Assembly: GCF_022581195.2 (NCBI RefSeq)
Contig: NC_061474.1
Coordinates: 930,001-994,000, forward strand
DNA length: 64,000 nt
Reading direction: 5' to 3'
Source: Helicoverpa zea
Taxonomy: Eukaryota; Arthropoda; Insecta; Lepidoptera; Noctuidae
Below the pieces are notes generated by a model, which made no database searches, was not told the DNA's origin, and was given only the letters and a program-made list of their open reading frames with translations. A program made the position numbers and the translations under genes. This document shows, piece by piece, positions 25,539 through 37,078 of the stretch (position 1 is the stretch's first letter; each line of letters begins with the position of its first letter).

Positions 25539-26217
25539 TCTGCTCTAAGGGTGGATAAGATTTAAGTCTGTGACTTGAGTTTGTGATACTGAAGATGTTT
25601 CCAGTTTGCGGTCGTGTCGTATAATTTGTGCTGCACTTGGAGCCAGTAAATTTGGGTCAGTTGCTGAAATCTTGCTTTTAGTAGAGTATAATTATTTATG
25701 TTATAAATAAATCTTTATTTTATAATTTTATTTTATTTTACTGCAGGCACCTACTGTTTGCTACTTATTAAATTAAGCCAGTTATGACCAATAACATACA
25801 CGTGTGATTAAAGTGAACAGCTGTTTATCATAAATGAAAACTTTAAAAGTCTAAGACAAACATTTTATTTGGGAACTTTGTTCCTAAAGCGTTTGATTTC
25901 CAAAAAAATGAACAAAGCAATACATTTTAGCTTCATAGTAGACTACATAAATGACTGTCAGAAAAATTAATAAAATAGATTCGGTCTCACTATATGATTT
26001 TTTTCCTAAAATTCAACAAAAAGTACCTGTCTCAATAAAAATCTTCAATTTAAAATTATTGCACCACCGCATAGCGCGAGTTCAAAAAAACTATCTCACA
26101 ATTGCAAACCAGTCATTACTAAATTGGACACAAACCCACAATCGCCATAGTTCTATTGTTTCTTGAATAAATAAGTTGAAAGCATTCGGGTTCGCCCGCG
26201 GCCTCTCATGTGTTCAA

Positions 26218-26906
26218 ACCACGGAATAAGGAAAGATGAGCGGAGACGCCATAATGCAGTTAAGAGGACGAATTGGAATTTTTGGCGCCAAGGATCTCAA
26301 TTTTTCTCAGTAAATACAAAGTGGATCAAAATACAACTTGGTTACCTGAAAGTTTATGATATAAACCTCATTTTGTTAGACGTAGAAACATGATTAGGTA
26401 ACTTTTATAACAGAGAAAAATATATCAAACATACCTCTTTTTAAAAAGAGATTCACATATTATGGGCAAACGGGACCGATTTAAGCCTCTTAACTTTTTT
26501 AGTAGTTGAGTATATACATACTCTTTAAAATTGTAGAAGGAATTTTTATCAAATTATCATTTCTAAATAATAAAATTACAAAACCATTTTGTCGCTTACG
26601 ACTTATAATTATAAGCTAGCGCGCGTATTGTTACCCTCGCCCCGCTCAGACGCTCCGACTCCTTTTGGCGCCTACGGTAGATATAATCAATGCGATCAGT
26701 TACGAGTGAACTAACGAGGCTTTCGAATTCTTTGAGACATCGATCAACTTGGTATTACAAAAAATTCTCGGATTCAAAGAAGGTGTGTCGGGGCGAAAAC
26801 TGTAACGTTCTTCGTCCCCCGAACAACACCCATTTTGGCGCGCTACTTTTTTAAGAGATTTTCCGTTATGGCACCTCCGCTAGTCATGTTATTCTCTATG
26901 GTTCAA
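26218..26906. mobile_element. 300-bp TIR family, copy 3, split by about 390 bp
   Basis: Left arm at 26218-26275 (CCACGGAATAAGGAAAGATG, AGCGGAGACGCCATAATGCA). The rest is at about 26665-26906 (CAGTTACGAGTGAACTAACG, GGCGCGCTACTTTTTTAAG, TTATGGCACCTCCGCTAGTC). The sequence between is foreign to the family and has TTGGCGCC near both ends. Confidence 0.6.
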
Positions 26907-27154
26907 ACCTATTGTTTCAACAACAATTGCTTTAATCTCATACTAAGTGAGATCCCTGATTCCGCCTGAGGATATCTGGGGAAGAGGATAGCATTGATCC
27001 TCTTTTGGGGTCCATCAACTACATACTGTATCAAATAAAAAAGTTGTATTTATTCTAAACAAAATTGCTCAAAAGTACAATAAAAAAATAAGTTGTTACC
27101 TTGTCGTGCAATATCTCGGATACCTCTTCAATCTGAAATTATACTTCCTAATGA

Positions 27155-27310
27155 TTTTTAATATTAGAATAATTGTAAAAGTAATTCTGGCTTTCACGTT
27201 CAAACTACTAAACGGATTTAAAAGTTTAGTACACAGTCTACAGCTTAAGAAAGTATATAGACAAGTCTTTATCCGGGTTTGCAAAGTAGTTGCTTCGGGT
27301 ACAGGGGGAA
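27155..27310 (+). mobile_element. Lep1-like Helitron fragment
   Basis: AATATTAGAATAATTGTAAA..GTAATTCTGGCTTTCACG, CAAACTACTAAACGGATTTA and TTTATCCGGGTTTGCAAAGT in the family order. Confidence 0.55.
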
Positions 27311-29279
27311 CATTTTTTTATATCGTTTTTAATAAACTTCGAATTACAATACACACTTTCTTTCACTCTTAAAAATATACTTTGGCATTCCTACTATAAG
27401 TTACTACATATAGCATTCTAACAAAACTTGTAAACCCTAATCCATGTATTGAATTGTCCCAACAACAAATTGTTTAATTCTAAACTAAGTGCGATCCCCG
27501 ATTCCGCCCGAGGAGGTTTTGTGTTCCAATCTTGAGAAACCTTGTAAGCTTCGGGCTATTACAGAACATTAGTTTAAACATGTTGCTTTGTTTGTTAATG
27601 TCATTTTACAATTTGTTTAATACATCGGTTGTTTTCAATATATTTTCTTAATTTAAAATTTTGTAGAAAATCTTTTTGTAAAGTGACTCGTTTTTTCTGC
27701 CAGTGAGTGTAGCTGTGTTAACTATTATAAAGAGTATTAAGCGAAAATATGATTATAGGCATATTACATGTCATTTTTTCTGTGCCCACAAATAACCATC
27801 CTTTTTACGCAGTCGGTTAAAAACAGGATTACTTACCTAAATACCGTCTATTTCACAAACAAATCTTAAATAAATCCATTTGAAAATTCAGCAAAAGCAA
27901 GATTCTAAAATTAAAATAATCACGCTATGCTTTCACACGAATTTACAAGCTATTCATTAATTCCCTTTTAGTTTAAATTTCAGTAATTTGGGATTCAAAT
28001 TGGTTGAATTATTTTGATATCTACCCCCTATTAGGACAGTGGTTAAGCCACCTGTTTGGAGATTAACCAGTTTAACCACGGTTGGGTTAAATTAGACATT
28101 GGTTGTTGTAACCATAAGCTTCTTATAGCTGTGATTGGGATAATGTACGGGTAATTGTGTTCGAATATCATATTAGGGGATGGATGGCTACCTCTGTTAC
28201 TACTTAGCATAATATACCTATTATATGCCATTCGAAAAGACTAGATTTAACTCTATGATGATACAAAAAAAAACTTAAATATACCTAGTAGCTTAATTTC
28301 GTCTATTAGTAATTCCTTCACGATCTCCAAAAAATTGAGAGATTGTGTGGTCGCACTTTCTGTTGCACCATGAGCTTAAAACCACGCCGAATATAATTAC
28401 ATATTTGGATTTACAAAAAACGAATTTCGAATTAGGCACCAAAATTCTATATTATTTACTTATTTTTGACATTCCCCACTTTTCCAAAAATCACTTAAAA
28501 ATACGAAATCAATGAAAAAACTTCACCCAAACAAAGTCACGATAAAAAAGCTAGTTGATAATAAAACTGTAACCTTCCCCGACCCATGGTATTCCCCAGA
28601 CTGCCCTAACTAATATGAGGGCCATAAAATATCAGTTTCACTAAGGGCTAACCCTGTAGGTATGTCCGGGTTATTATCCAATAATCTTATGATTCCTTTT
28701 CGTTTGGCTGGTCAAAGTGACCTATGTGTGTGTAGGTATATGTACCAGGGGGGCAGGAGTTTGTAGGAGTTTGAAGAATGCTTTCAACTGTTATTAAGGT
28801 GATTTCATGTTTTTTTTAATGGACGACGTGATGTTTTTGATTTTGTTTTTTTTTTTTTTTTTTTAATTAGTAGTTTTTTTACTTATAGCAGCGCTTTTCC
28901 TACACCACTGGATTTTCGGCTAGGTATTTTCACGAGTTTTGCGGATTGGTCATGCGTATATGAGTGACAAATAAATGACAACTATCAGTAAAAACAATGA
29001 CAGCTGCAACCACGGGACTGATTTTTTTTGCGCAGAACGTGTCGCGCGTAGGAAATCCGAGCGTATACGCGGAATAAAATCCGCTAGTGTGAAAGTGCGG
29101 TAATAGCAGAAGAGCTTTTTTAGTATTTAAGGAATTACACATTAAAAAGCATGTTCCCAGCAAAATTGTAACCGATAAACAAACGGACATTGCTACTTCG
29201 GCATATATAAAACATATAACATTCATGGCGAAAACATAGATTTTCTATTCAAAACAGTTTCTAAAATCAAAATGCACTA
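27311..29279. other. Mostly unique AT-rich sequence
   Basis: A poly-T tract of about 18 lies near 28846-28865. From 28985 to 29100 a stretch with CGCGTATACGC and CCGCACTTTCACACTAGCGG (complement) looks like a MITE end, but I could not find its partner. Confidence 0.35.
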
Positions 29280-29520
29280 CAGACAACGGCATACAATTTG
29301 TATGTAGGCGGAAGAAACGCCTGTCATTGGACAATTCCCGGCGTCGCGTCATGATGCTTTGTTCCCATTGGTCGACGTCGGGGTGACGTGGTGTTTGTGT
29401 TCATGTCAGCACTAATTTGTGGATTCTGTGCTGTGTAAAGCGTGTCAGACATATTGTAGGCGATTGTAGGTTAGACTTGACCGCTTGCGGGATATTGCTG
29501 GCGATGTCACTTGTGTGCAG
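29280..29520 (+). promoter_or_regulatory. Promoter-like GC-rich island (candidate)
   Basis: Unique sequence with raised G+C, two ATTGG (inverted CCAAT) boxes at about 29326 and 29368, and GTCGACGTC/TGACGTGG CRE-like motifs near 29372-29392. A TCAGCACT initiator-like string follows at about 29405. A GCAG|GTTGG weak donor lies at about 29519. No ORF of note follows. It could be the promoter of a non-coding first exon or a lncRNA. Confidence 0.25.
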
Positions 29521-29944
29521 GTTGGCTTTTAAAAACGTATTGGTGCTTGTAATCTCTGAGAGTATACTTTTCATTTTTAAAAACCTTTATTGTCATTCTG
29601 TTTCTGTTGTAAAGGCTTAGAAGAGGGCTTTGCTTATACTGACACAGGACACAGGCGCAAATTTTTTAGATAAGGTTAATCTAAACTAAAGGGAATAGGA
29701 ACTGCGACTATTACTACTAATTGTCACGGGAAGCAGCCAACACCACGGGCAAAACCTAGTCTAAACTAAACACCATCTCCCAAACTAAATTAACCCCCAC
29801 AGCCGATATCTCAAAATCTTAATCTGTACCAAAAACTGTCGATCATCGTGAATCCTTTCGCTAATAAATCAGTGAAACCCGGGCTATACCATCTGTCTTG
29901 TTTATAGGCCAAAATGGTGGATGTTAATCCCTTTTACACCGGGA

Positions 29945-30241
29945 CCACGGAGTACCTAAGTAAAAATGAGCGGAGATACCATAATGCAGGTAGGTCAGGC
30001 GCCTTCTTCTAGGCCAAATTCGACCAAAACAATTAGTTACGAGTGAACTAAAGAAGCGTTTGGGTTCTTTGAGATATCTGTCAACGATATTTGGTATTAC
30101 AAAAATTGACGGGTCCAAAGAAGGCGTATAAGTGCGTAAATAGTAACGTTCGTCGTCTTCGCTCACCCGCATTTTGGCGCGCTACTTTCTTAGGAGAATT
30201 TTCGTTATGGCACCTCCGTTAGTCATTTGGCTCTCTGTGAC
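29945..30241. mobile_element. 300-bp TIR family, copy 4, about full length
   Basis: Left arm CACGGAGTACCTAAG..AATGAGCGGAGATACCATAA; right arm TTATGGCACCTCCGTTAGTC..CTCTGTG. The interior has TTACGAGTGAACTAAAGAAG, GGTATTACAAAAATTGACGG and CGCATTTTGGCGCGCTAC. This copy is uninterrupted and is the best model for family length. Confidence 0.75.
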
Positions 30242-30860
30242 CAGGAGTCTGTCTGTATATCATTCTATAGGTTTAAGATATTTATAGGCACCACGGTATT
30301 ACTCGCATAAATTGGCGGCAAGTCAAGATTTTCGGTTGCCAAGTTTTGGGGGCAAAGGTACATTTGATTGTGGGGGTCTGTTGTTTTCTAATATCCTAGT
30401 AGTACTGTAAATGTGAAATTTGGTGGGTTTGGATGTTTAATCGTCATTATTTAGAGGGTGAAGGGATGTGGATGAAACTTGGCAGTGATATAGCTTGTAA
30501 ATAAGAATACAAAATCGGCTACTTTTTAACAAAGTGTAAAAATTCGTTTTCACAGGCTGCAGGTAAAACTGCAGTAAGTAAAAGAATATTGGAGTTCCAA
30601 AAGAAATCAGCCAAATTCAAGGGAGTTTCAATTTTTGAATAGAAAAATTAAGAAGGAATTTTAAACTATGATGTTGTTCTATATCATTAGGAAGGTTATT
30701 AACTAAACTCTAGAATAGGCTCCCTGTTCTATCCTATATTTTGATAGTGACGTCATATTAAAGTTTAATATTGCAAGTCACTGTATGGGTGCGGTTGACA
30801 AAATTTTGTATCGTCATTTGTTTACTAATACTCCGTTCACCCCAAATTAACTCATTATAT

Positions 30861-31046
30861 GCCTAGCCTTTTCTCAATTATGTTGGGATCGGTTTCCAGT
30901 CCAACTGAATGCAGCTGAGTACCAGTGTTTTATATTATACAGAGACTGATCTGGGCTCCTCAATTCTGTTATTTGGTCAATACCCCTTTGTAAGAGTGGT
31001 TATCAGATGTACTAGCTTCTAATCCGTAACAACTGCTAAATATGTA
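30861..31046 (-). mobile_element. SINE family 1, old truncated copy
   Basis: GCCTAGCCTTTTCTCAATTA, ATGCAGCTGAGTACCAGTGT, TCCGTAACAACTGCTAAATA with many substitutions and small deletions. Confidence 0.7.
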
Positions 31047-31105
31047 CATCTTCATCAGCGTTTTAATCATCCTGCCGATTACTTCAAATAGGCCTCTAAT
31101 GAAAC

Positions 31106-31192
31106 GTCACACTAGTTTCACAGTTCCAAATAGTTGGTCTCTTGGAGAAAAGCCGCCAAGAAACTCCATGGACACTATTTTTAAGAAGTAAT
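31106..31192 (+). repeat. Interspersed repeat scrap, same family as 18113-18200
   Basis: CACAGTTCCAAATAGTTGGTC, TTGGAGAAAAGCCGCCAAGAAA and GGACACTATTTTTAAGAA align with the 18.1 kb copy. Confidence 0.5.
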
Positions 31193-32149
31193 ATGTTCAC
31201 AAGGACTCGTTTCATAACAATAGTAAGCTGTAACGGTAAAACTGCAACTGTCTGCAACTCTCATATTTATGTAAAATTTTGTTCAGTGAAAATACTATCC
31301 ACGGTAAAAAACTTACGAATTTAGTTAATAAAGCGATAGAAATATAAGCGAAATAAATCGCCGAGTCTCCAAGGAGAATGTAATCCAATATGTAAGAACA
31401 TCGTAGGTGACCATGAGCCTTTTTGATGAATGGATCCTTGAAATAATTGGATCCACTAATTTAGTTTTGGTAAGGGTTTTCTGGAACTTTCTGGAAGCTA
31501 TTGCTAGTTGCCCTTTACTAGTACATTTGTATTAGAAGGATCATTTGGAAATTAATATTAGGTATATATGTAGTAATGTTCGTGTCCTGTTAAGTTTATA
31601 CTTTATGTATTAGTTTAAGTAATTATGTAGAACTTAAGTTCCTGTATTTTATCTTAAGTGTCTATTTTATTGTGCAATGTATTTTACGTGCAAAGTTGAA
31701 CAGAAAAACATTCAATTACTGTGACTTATAAAAATAGGCATTATATCTTAGCATCCTAGTTAAGATGAAGATAAAAAACCACAGATATCAAACCCAAACT
31801 GCAAGATGAGACATCAAAAACATCTCAACATTTTTTCTGAGACAGTTCAAAATTTTCTAAAATTCTTCTCAAAGCAGGAAGGCTGTAAATTACATAAATT
31901 AATATTAGTTAAACAAACACCTTCCGGAACAGGATTTCAATGTCAACATTCAAAAACCGCCCTTTGATCAGTCCAAGTTTTCTGAACCTACAAAAGATTT
32001 TGATAAAGTACGTGGCGGCGACGCCCTTGCCCGACTTACTGCCCTTTTTGGTACATAAGTTAGAGGAATCAGCGATTTATGTATACTATACTATATTGAC
32101 TAATGTTATAAACCTGAAGAGTTATTTTGAACGCAATAATCTCAGGAAG
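31193..32149. other. AT-rich sequence, nothing recognised
   Basis: One 70-codon ORF at 31940 has no family features. No repeats found. Confidence 0.35.
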
Positions 32150-32262
32150 TAGTGTGCTGATATGAAAAATTTGGTCAGTGTTCGATAGTTCATTTATCGA
32201 GGAAGGTAATTCTATACTGGGTGCGCGGAATAGATCCCACGGGTCGCAGGTTGAGCTAGTCT
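32150..32262 (+). mobile_element. Helitron-like fragment
   Basis: TTTGGTCAGTGTTCGATAGT, TTTATCGAGGAAGG, TGGGTGCGCGGA, GGTCGCAGGTTGAGCTAGT end. Confidence 0.5.
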
Positions 32263-32391
32263 ATAAGTATACTTTAGTTTCTTATTTTCCTGTTCTCAAT
32301 TTTATTTGGGTAGCACAATGTCTTCTTCAGTTAAGAAAAAAACACACGAGATAGTAACAAATCTTTGTGCCGATTTTTCAATCGCCAGATA

Positions 32392-32806
32392 ACTTTTATC
32401 TGAAGAACATCATCCTCCGAGCCTTTTCCCAAACTATGTTGGGGTCGGCTTCCAGTCTAACCGGATTCAGCTGAGTACCAGTGCTTTACAAGAAGCGACT
32501 GCCTATCTGACCTCCTCAACCCAGTTACCCGGGCAACCCGATACCCCTTGGTTAGACTGGTGTCAGACTTACTGGCTTCTGACTACCCGTAACGACTGCC
32601 AAGGATGTTCAATGACAGCCGGGACCTACAGTTTAACGTGCCATCCGAAACACAGTCATTGGTGTCTAAGATATACTTAGAAAGTACATACAAACTTAGA
32701 AAAGTTGCATTGGTACTTGCCTGACCTGGAATCGAACCCGCGCCCTCATACTCGAGAGGTTGGTTCTTTGCCCACTAGGCCACCACGACTTTTATCTGAA
32801 GAACAT
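32392..32806 (-). mobile_element. tRNA-derived SINE, family 1, full length with perfect 19-bp target duplication
   Basis: Body 32411-32787 is flanked by identical ACTTTTATCTGAAGAACAT (32392-32410, 32788-32806). On the minus strand it has CGTGGTGGCCTAGTGGGCAA (A box), GGGTTCGATTCC (B box), a conserved body and a CTCGGAGGATG 3' end. This is the best-preserved copy in the window and the reference for the family. Confidence 0.93.
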
Positions 32807-33210
32807 GTTTGCATTTTGACAGCTCTTGCATAAAATTTATTTCCTGAAATAGAACTTAATTGACGATAGAAAAATTGGTCCTGAATAAAAATATTTATAA
32901 TAAATCAAGTCCGAACACCGATATATTAGTAGGTCCTACTTACTATAATCTTTGATCTTATAACTTGTCCCTCATCTTGGTATGCCGGAGATCTTATACG
33001 GTCGGACGATATTAAAAATGATAAGTATTCACCGTGCCCTTAATACAGCCTTATTCCTTCAGATTGGGCCAGGATTTGTTCAAATTTTTCCTTTTTAGGG
33101 TTCCGTACCTCGAAGAAACTGTTAGAAGGTCACTTTGTTGACCATCTGTTCGTTTGACACGAAATGTTGAAGTATGAAATTGAAGCTACAAGTTCAAATG
33201 GGGTATCATA

Positions 33211-33325
33211 TCATCATCATCATCTCAGCCATAGGACGTCCACTGCTGAACATAGGTCTCCCACTTAGATCTCCATAGATACCGGTGGGAAGCGACCTGC
33301 ATCCAGCGTCTTCCGGCGACCTTTA
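33211..33325 (-). mobile_element. RTE-type LINE, 3'-terminal fragment
   Basis: The minus strand encodes the end of an RTE ORF (AGRRWMQ...WETYVQQWTSYG then stop) followed by a GATGATGATGA tail. Only the last 30 or so codons survive. It is nested in the 33093-33660 element. Confidence 0.75.
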
Positions 33326-33382
33326 TATGAAAGGGCGTAATGTGCATATTGCACATGATATTTAAATAAAAAACAGGACTTT

Positions 33383-33568
33383 TGATCTATTTATAATGCT
33401 GCGGGTTGTTCGAAAGATATACCGCGGCCCTGGTACATAAAAGGCCTACGACGGAACACGACGGTTTTTAGTCAGTAAGAGTCTGACACTCCCTCACCGC
33501 TGCTATATAACCCACAGCGTGAGGGGTCATTTGATGTCGTTAAAAAAAATAAATGATCTATTTATAAT
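33383..33568 (+). mobile_element. Short retroposon with perfect 15-bp target duplication
   Basis: Body 33398-33553 lies between identical TGATCTATTTATAAT copies (33383-33397, 33554-33568) and ends in an A-rich tail (GTTAAAAAAAATAAA). The flanks show it is retroposed. Relatives occur at 6643, 34568, 53776 and 59944. The 5' GGTTGTTCGAAAG string is B-box-like, so it may be a small SINE. Confidence 0.85.
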
Positions 33569-34097
33569 TATAGATTTAATTCATACCAATAGTCAAGAAA
33601 ACGTTTTTTTCGTACGGAACTCTATATGGGTGATTCCGAGTCGCACTTGTCCGGATTTTTTTTTCAAAATGTCATCTTTTATGTAAAGATTTGAGCTGAT
33701 TTTCTGGCATGGCCAGTCATTAGGTTGGAGATATTTAGAGGTTCTTTCTTATAGGTTAAGGGACGGGTCTTTTGTTCTTTTTTTTTTGGAAAAATTTTAA
33801 TGTGTGTTGGATCTTATTAGGGTATCTTTTGTGAGACTTAAGCTGGGTTAGGCTGGGGGCATTGTGTGGGAATAGCGACTTTCTTTAATTTGAAACGTAT
33901 CTATAGGAAATAATGTATACATATATGTATGGTTATGTAATGTTCAATATATTACACTATCAGTATATTGTTAGTACAGATGTAAGTTGTATGGGGGAAA
34001 CAATTTGTTACTCCTTCAAGTGAATAATTTGTAAGAAAAAACAAACTTTAGGGGTCGCAGTGTCTCTTACAGTAAAGATATTTGTATCATGTACCTA

Positions 34098-34210
34098 CTA
34101 GCTTCCACCAGCAGTTTCATCCACGTAGGTTGTCACAATGGGCTAATCTGCACTAAAGTAATTTGTCAAAGCGGACCGATTCACAAACACACACGAACAA
34201 ACTCTTTTGC
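34098..34210 (-). mobile_element. Helitron-like fragment
   Basis: ACTAGCTTCCACCAGCAGTTTC and GTCAAAGCGGACCGATTCAC are complements of the family's 3' region. Confidence 0.45.
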
Positions 34211-34567
34211 ATTATAAGTAGTTATAGATTTATGGGTAAGCAATAATATTTTAGATATAAATAATATTTTTGTCATAATTGTCCACGAGCAAACGCCAGT
34301 AAAATAACTAGATATCTCATTGCCAACTAGTCGTAACGTCTTCCTATAATAAATTCTAACGATTTGTGATGATACGCAAATAATAAATTGATACTTATGT
34401 TAAGGAAAACTATGGGAAATCTGCATGCTGGTTACGTGATTAGAGTGAGAAATAATGAGCAGTGTATTTATGTTAGTGTCATGCATTGTTTTAAATTAAA
34501 ATAACTTTCGGAGTTAAACAGCATATCAAAAATTATTTTTATTACGCCTCATATCTTTTTTTTGTGG

Positions 34568-34705
34568 AAAATAAGCAAAAGACTACCCTTACAACTGTGG
34601 ATGCAGCGTGAGGGAGTGTCAGATTCTTACTAAATAAAAACCACCATGTTCCTGCTATAGCCCTTTATCGTTAGTTATAGGGTCGCTATAACTCTTTCGA
34701 AAAAT
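34568..34705 (-). mobile_element. Short retroposon family copy
   Basis: Complement of the 33.4 kb retroposon: TGTGGATGCAGCGTGAGGGA, GTCAGATTCTTAC, ACCACCATGTTCCTGC, TAACTCTTTCGAAAAAT, with a T-run before it standing for the A tail. Confidence 0.65.
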
Positions 34706-35304
34706 TACACAGAACGCCTCATATAACGCCTGATAACCTATCTAAAAATAGGTAGGTACTTGAATTTCCTGCTACTAGTCGTGGCATTCACATTAATACC
34801 TATAGAAAAATAGGTATGTGATTTAATAAAATACTCCATATTTTCATACTTAGTTTCTCTGCAAAAAAGCAGCCCACTTCACATACACAGTCCTTTCATT
34901 ATCAAATCAAGTTCGATCCGACTCAAACCGGCGTAAACTGGTTATAACTGGAGTAATCCAGATGCGAGCTGGTCATTAAACGGACGGATATGAGTCGTAG
35001 GTCTCATCGGGTGCTTAAATGAAATATTGACGAGAACGAATTGATGTGGCATTTCTAAAACTGGCTACTACTACCTAGTTACTAGTATAAATAAATGGAT
35101 TAAGAGGCCGTGCCAGAATTGGTAGCATCAGTAATAGACTGTCTCGTTACGGTTTTAGTACTTATGAGTTTTTACATTTTGATCGATGTTTCTTCTTTTT
35201 AATTTATTTGGGGTCGGCGCAATATGTTTTCCACTTCCATTTCTTTATGACAGACGTCATAACATTCACTCCTGCCTTCATGTTCTCTAAAAGGAAATCT
35301 ATAC

Positions 35305-35500
35305 GTATAAAGCTGAAGATAATGTTTGTTTTGAACGGGCTAATCTCATGAACTACTAGACTGAAAATATTTTATAGAAAATATTATCTAATAAAAATAT
35401 TTCTGTCTTAGATACTACATTTATCGAGGATGGGTATAGGCTACTTTTTATAGAAGTGAGTACGTGGAGTAGTTTCCACGGAAAGCGGTGAAATCGCTGA
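35305..35500 (+). mobile_element. Helitron-like fragment
   Basis: GGGCTAATCTCATGAACTAC, TTTATCGAGGATGGGTATAG, GCTACTTTTTATAG, CGGTGAAATCGCTGAC in family order. Confidence 0.5.
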
Positions 35501-36044
35501 CGAAACCTTTGACTTTGTTCTCAAAACGAAAATATACTGTAGAGAGCAAAACATTGTTTCCATCTAAACTGTTATCGTTTTTGATACATTATCTCCAAAT
35601 CTTCAGCTACTATGAAAGGACGTATCTCCCCGTCGCCATTGTCCCGTTATTGCCCGGGTCAGCTTGACAAATTATCCGCATTCTTCGGCCATCTTCCCCG
35701 GGTGTAGTAACAGTATCATCTGAGGCTGAGTAAGGCGTTTTTGTTTGTTTATATAGTTTTTTTTTATGATAGGCAGTGAATTATGACATGATTAGCTTTG
35801 TGTAAGGCGGTTCATTTAATTTGCGCAATATCACGATATAGTGCAAGGGTTAATATTTGAGATTGCGCAATGATTTTTATGGATCATTTATTGCACAATA
35901 TTTTCATTATGATATTGCATGTACCATGTACCTACCTAATACTGCATTGCATATGTTATATGCAATAGGTCAAGGGACCGGCTTATGTTGTGTTTATCTA
36001 CCATAAAATGCTTTTATTTTTACTGTGCTTGATAGTGGGTTAGA

Positions 36045-36180
36045 CTCAGATTGTCCGTGGTTTCACCCATGTCCTTGGAGAATTACTTTCCGCATCCAGG
36101 TGAAAAGTAGCCTATATCCTATATCAGGCTCCAGTCTATCTTACCCATTTTATTCAAGAAAGCGCGATACACGGACACGG
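36045..36180 (-). mobile_element. Helitron-like fragment
   Basis: CCGTGGTTTCACCCATGTCC, TTTCCGCATCCAGGTGAAAAG and TAGCCTATATCC are complements of the 3' blocks. Confidence 0.5.
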
Positions 36181-36293
36181 AGTAATTTTTGCTGTAATAA
36201 TATTATAAAGGTTCAGGAGATTTACTGAGCTACAAAACACTTGAATCATTTCAAGTTATGTACTGAAAACATCCTCTCAAATTTTCCACCCAT

Positions 36294-36485
36294 AAACAAA
36301 CAAAACTCGGCAAACGTAGTGTAGGACGTCCTCAGGCACGGTGGAGTGATGACTTGCGCAAGACGGCTGGCAGGAGCTGGATGCGAGAAGCCGAAAATAG
36401 ATCTCAGTGGCGTGCACTTGGAGAGGCCTATGTCCAGCAGTGGACTGCGATAGGCTGATGATGATGATGATGAAACAAACAAAAC
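36294..36485 (+). mobile_element. RTE LINE 3' end with perfect 13-bp target duplication
   Basis: Body 36307-36472 sits between identical AAACAAACAAAAC copies (36294-36306, 36473-36485). It encodes the C-terminus of an RTE ORF (GRPQARWSDDLRKTAG, then RSWMREAE..W, then GEAYVQQWTAIG, stop) and ends in TGATGATGATGATGATGA. It is severely 5'-truncated at insertion, as is usual for target-primed reverse transcription. The frame is open over the whole piece, suggesting a recent event. An ORF read on the opposite strand here is a shadow. Confidence 0.93.
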
Positions 36486-36825
36486 AAAACTTGTATCTGC
36501 ATCAAAAATCCCAAAATTCTAAACAAAGGGGGATCCTCAAATTCTCAAAACTACATTTTTACGATTGACGAATTCTGACGATTCGAAAAGTTCAATCGTT
36601 TGTCGAAACACTCGCTGGAAAAAAAAGTATGCAGTTTATTATCCTTGTTCATACGGTGAAGGAAAATATGAGTACACTCGCTTGCAATAAAATCGGCTGC
36701 ATTGTGTAGAAAGTAATAGAAATGACTGAAAGTCTCGTATGTTCTAGGTAGGTGTATGAAAAATGTTACTGACGAATAGTGTAAGTAACACTGTTTTTGT
36801 TATCAATATTTGTCTTTATATATTG

Positions 36826-37078
36826 TACCACTGCTGGGCTGCAGCCTCATTTCACACAGAGAAGGATTGAGCGTTAATCACCACGCTTGCTCAATGCGGG
36901 TTGGTGATGTCAGACTTTATAGTCCAGGTTTCCTCAAGATGATTTACTTCGCATTTCATCAGTGTCCAAGATATACTTAGAAAGTACATGCAAACTTAGA
37001 GGAGTTATATTGGTACTTGCCTGACCTGAAATCGATCCCACGCATTCATACTTGAGAATTTAATAATCTGCACACTAG
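36826..37078 (-). mobile_element. tRNA-derived SINE, family 2
   Basis: CCACTGCTGGGCTGCAGCCT...GAGAAGGATTGAGCGTTAAT, CTCAATGCGGGTTGG, then ACTTGCCTGACCTGAAATCG (degraded B box complement). It abuts a plus-strand family 1 SINE directly. Confidence 0.75.

Larger units (their letters stand above)
33093..33660 (-). mobile_element. GGTTCCG-type element interrupted by two retroposons
   Basis: Left end is AGGGTTCCGTACC; right end (33615-33660) is the complement of the CCGGNCAAGTGCGA start motif. The interior is interrupted by an RTE tail (33211-33325) and a 156-bp retroposon with perfect target-site duplication (33398-33553). It is more diverged than the 48.5 and 57 kb copies. Confidence 0.6.

Noticed and set aside
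33211..33230. CATCATCATC run as a microsatellite
   Set aside because: It is the 3' tail of the RTE fragment in reverse.
36246..36482. 78-codon ORF on the minus strand
   Set aside because: Opposite strand of the RTE tail, whose plus-strand frame is the recognisable one.
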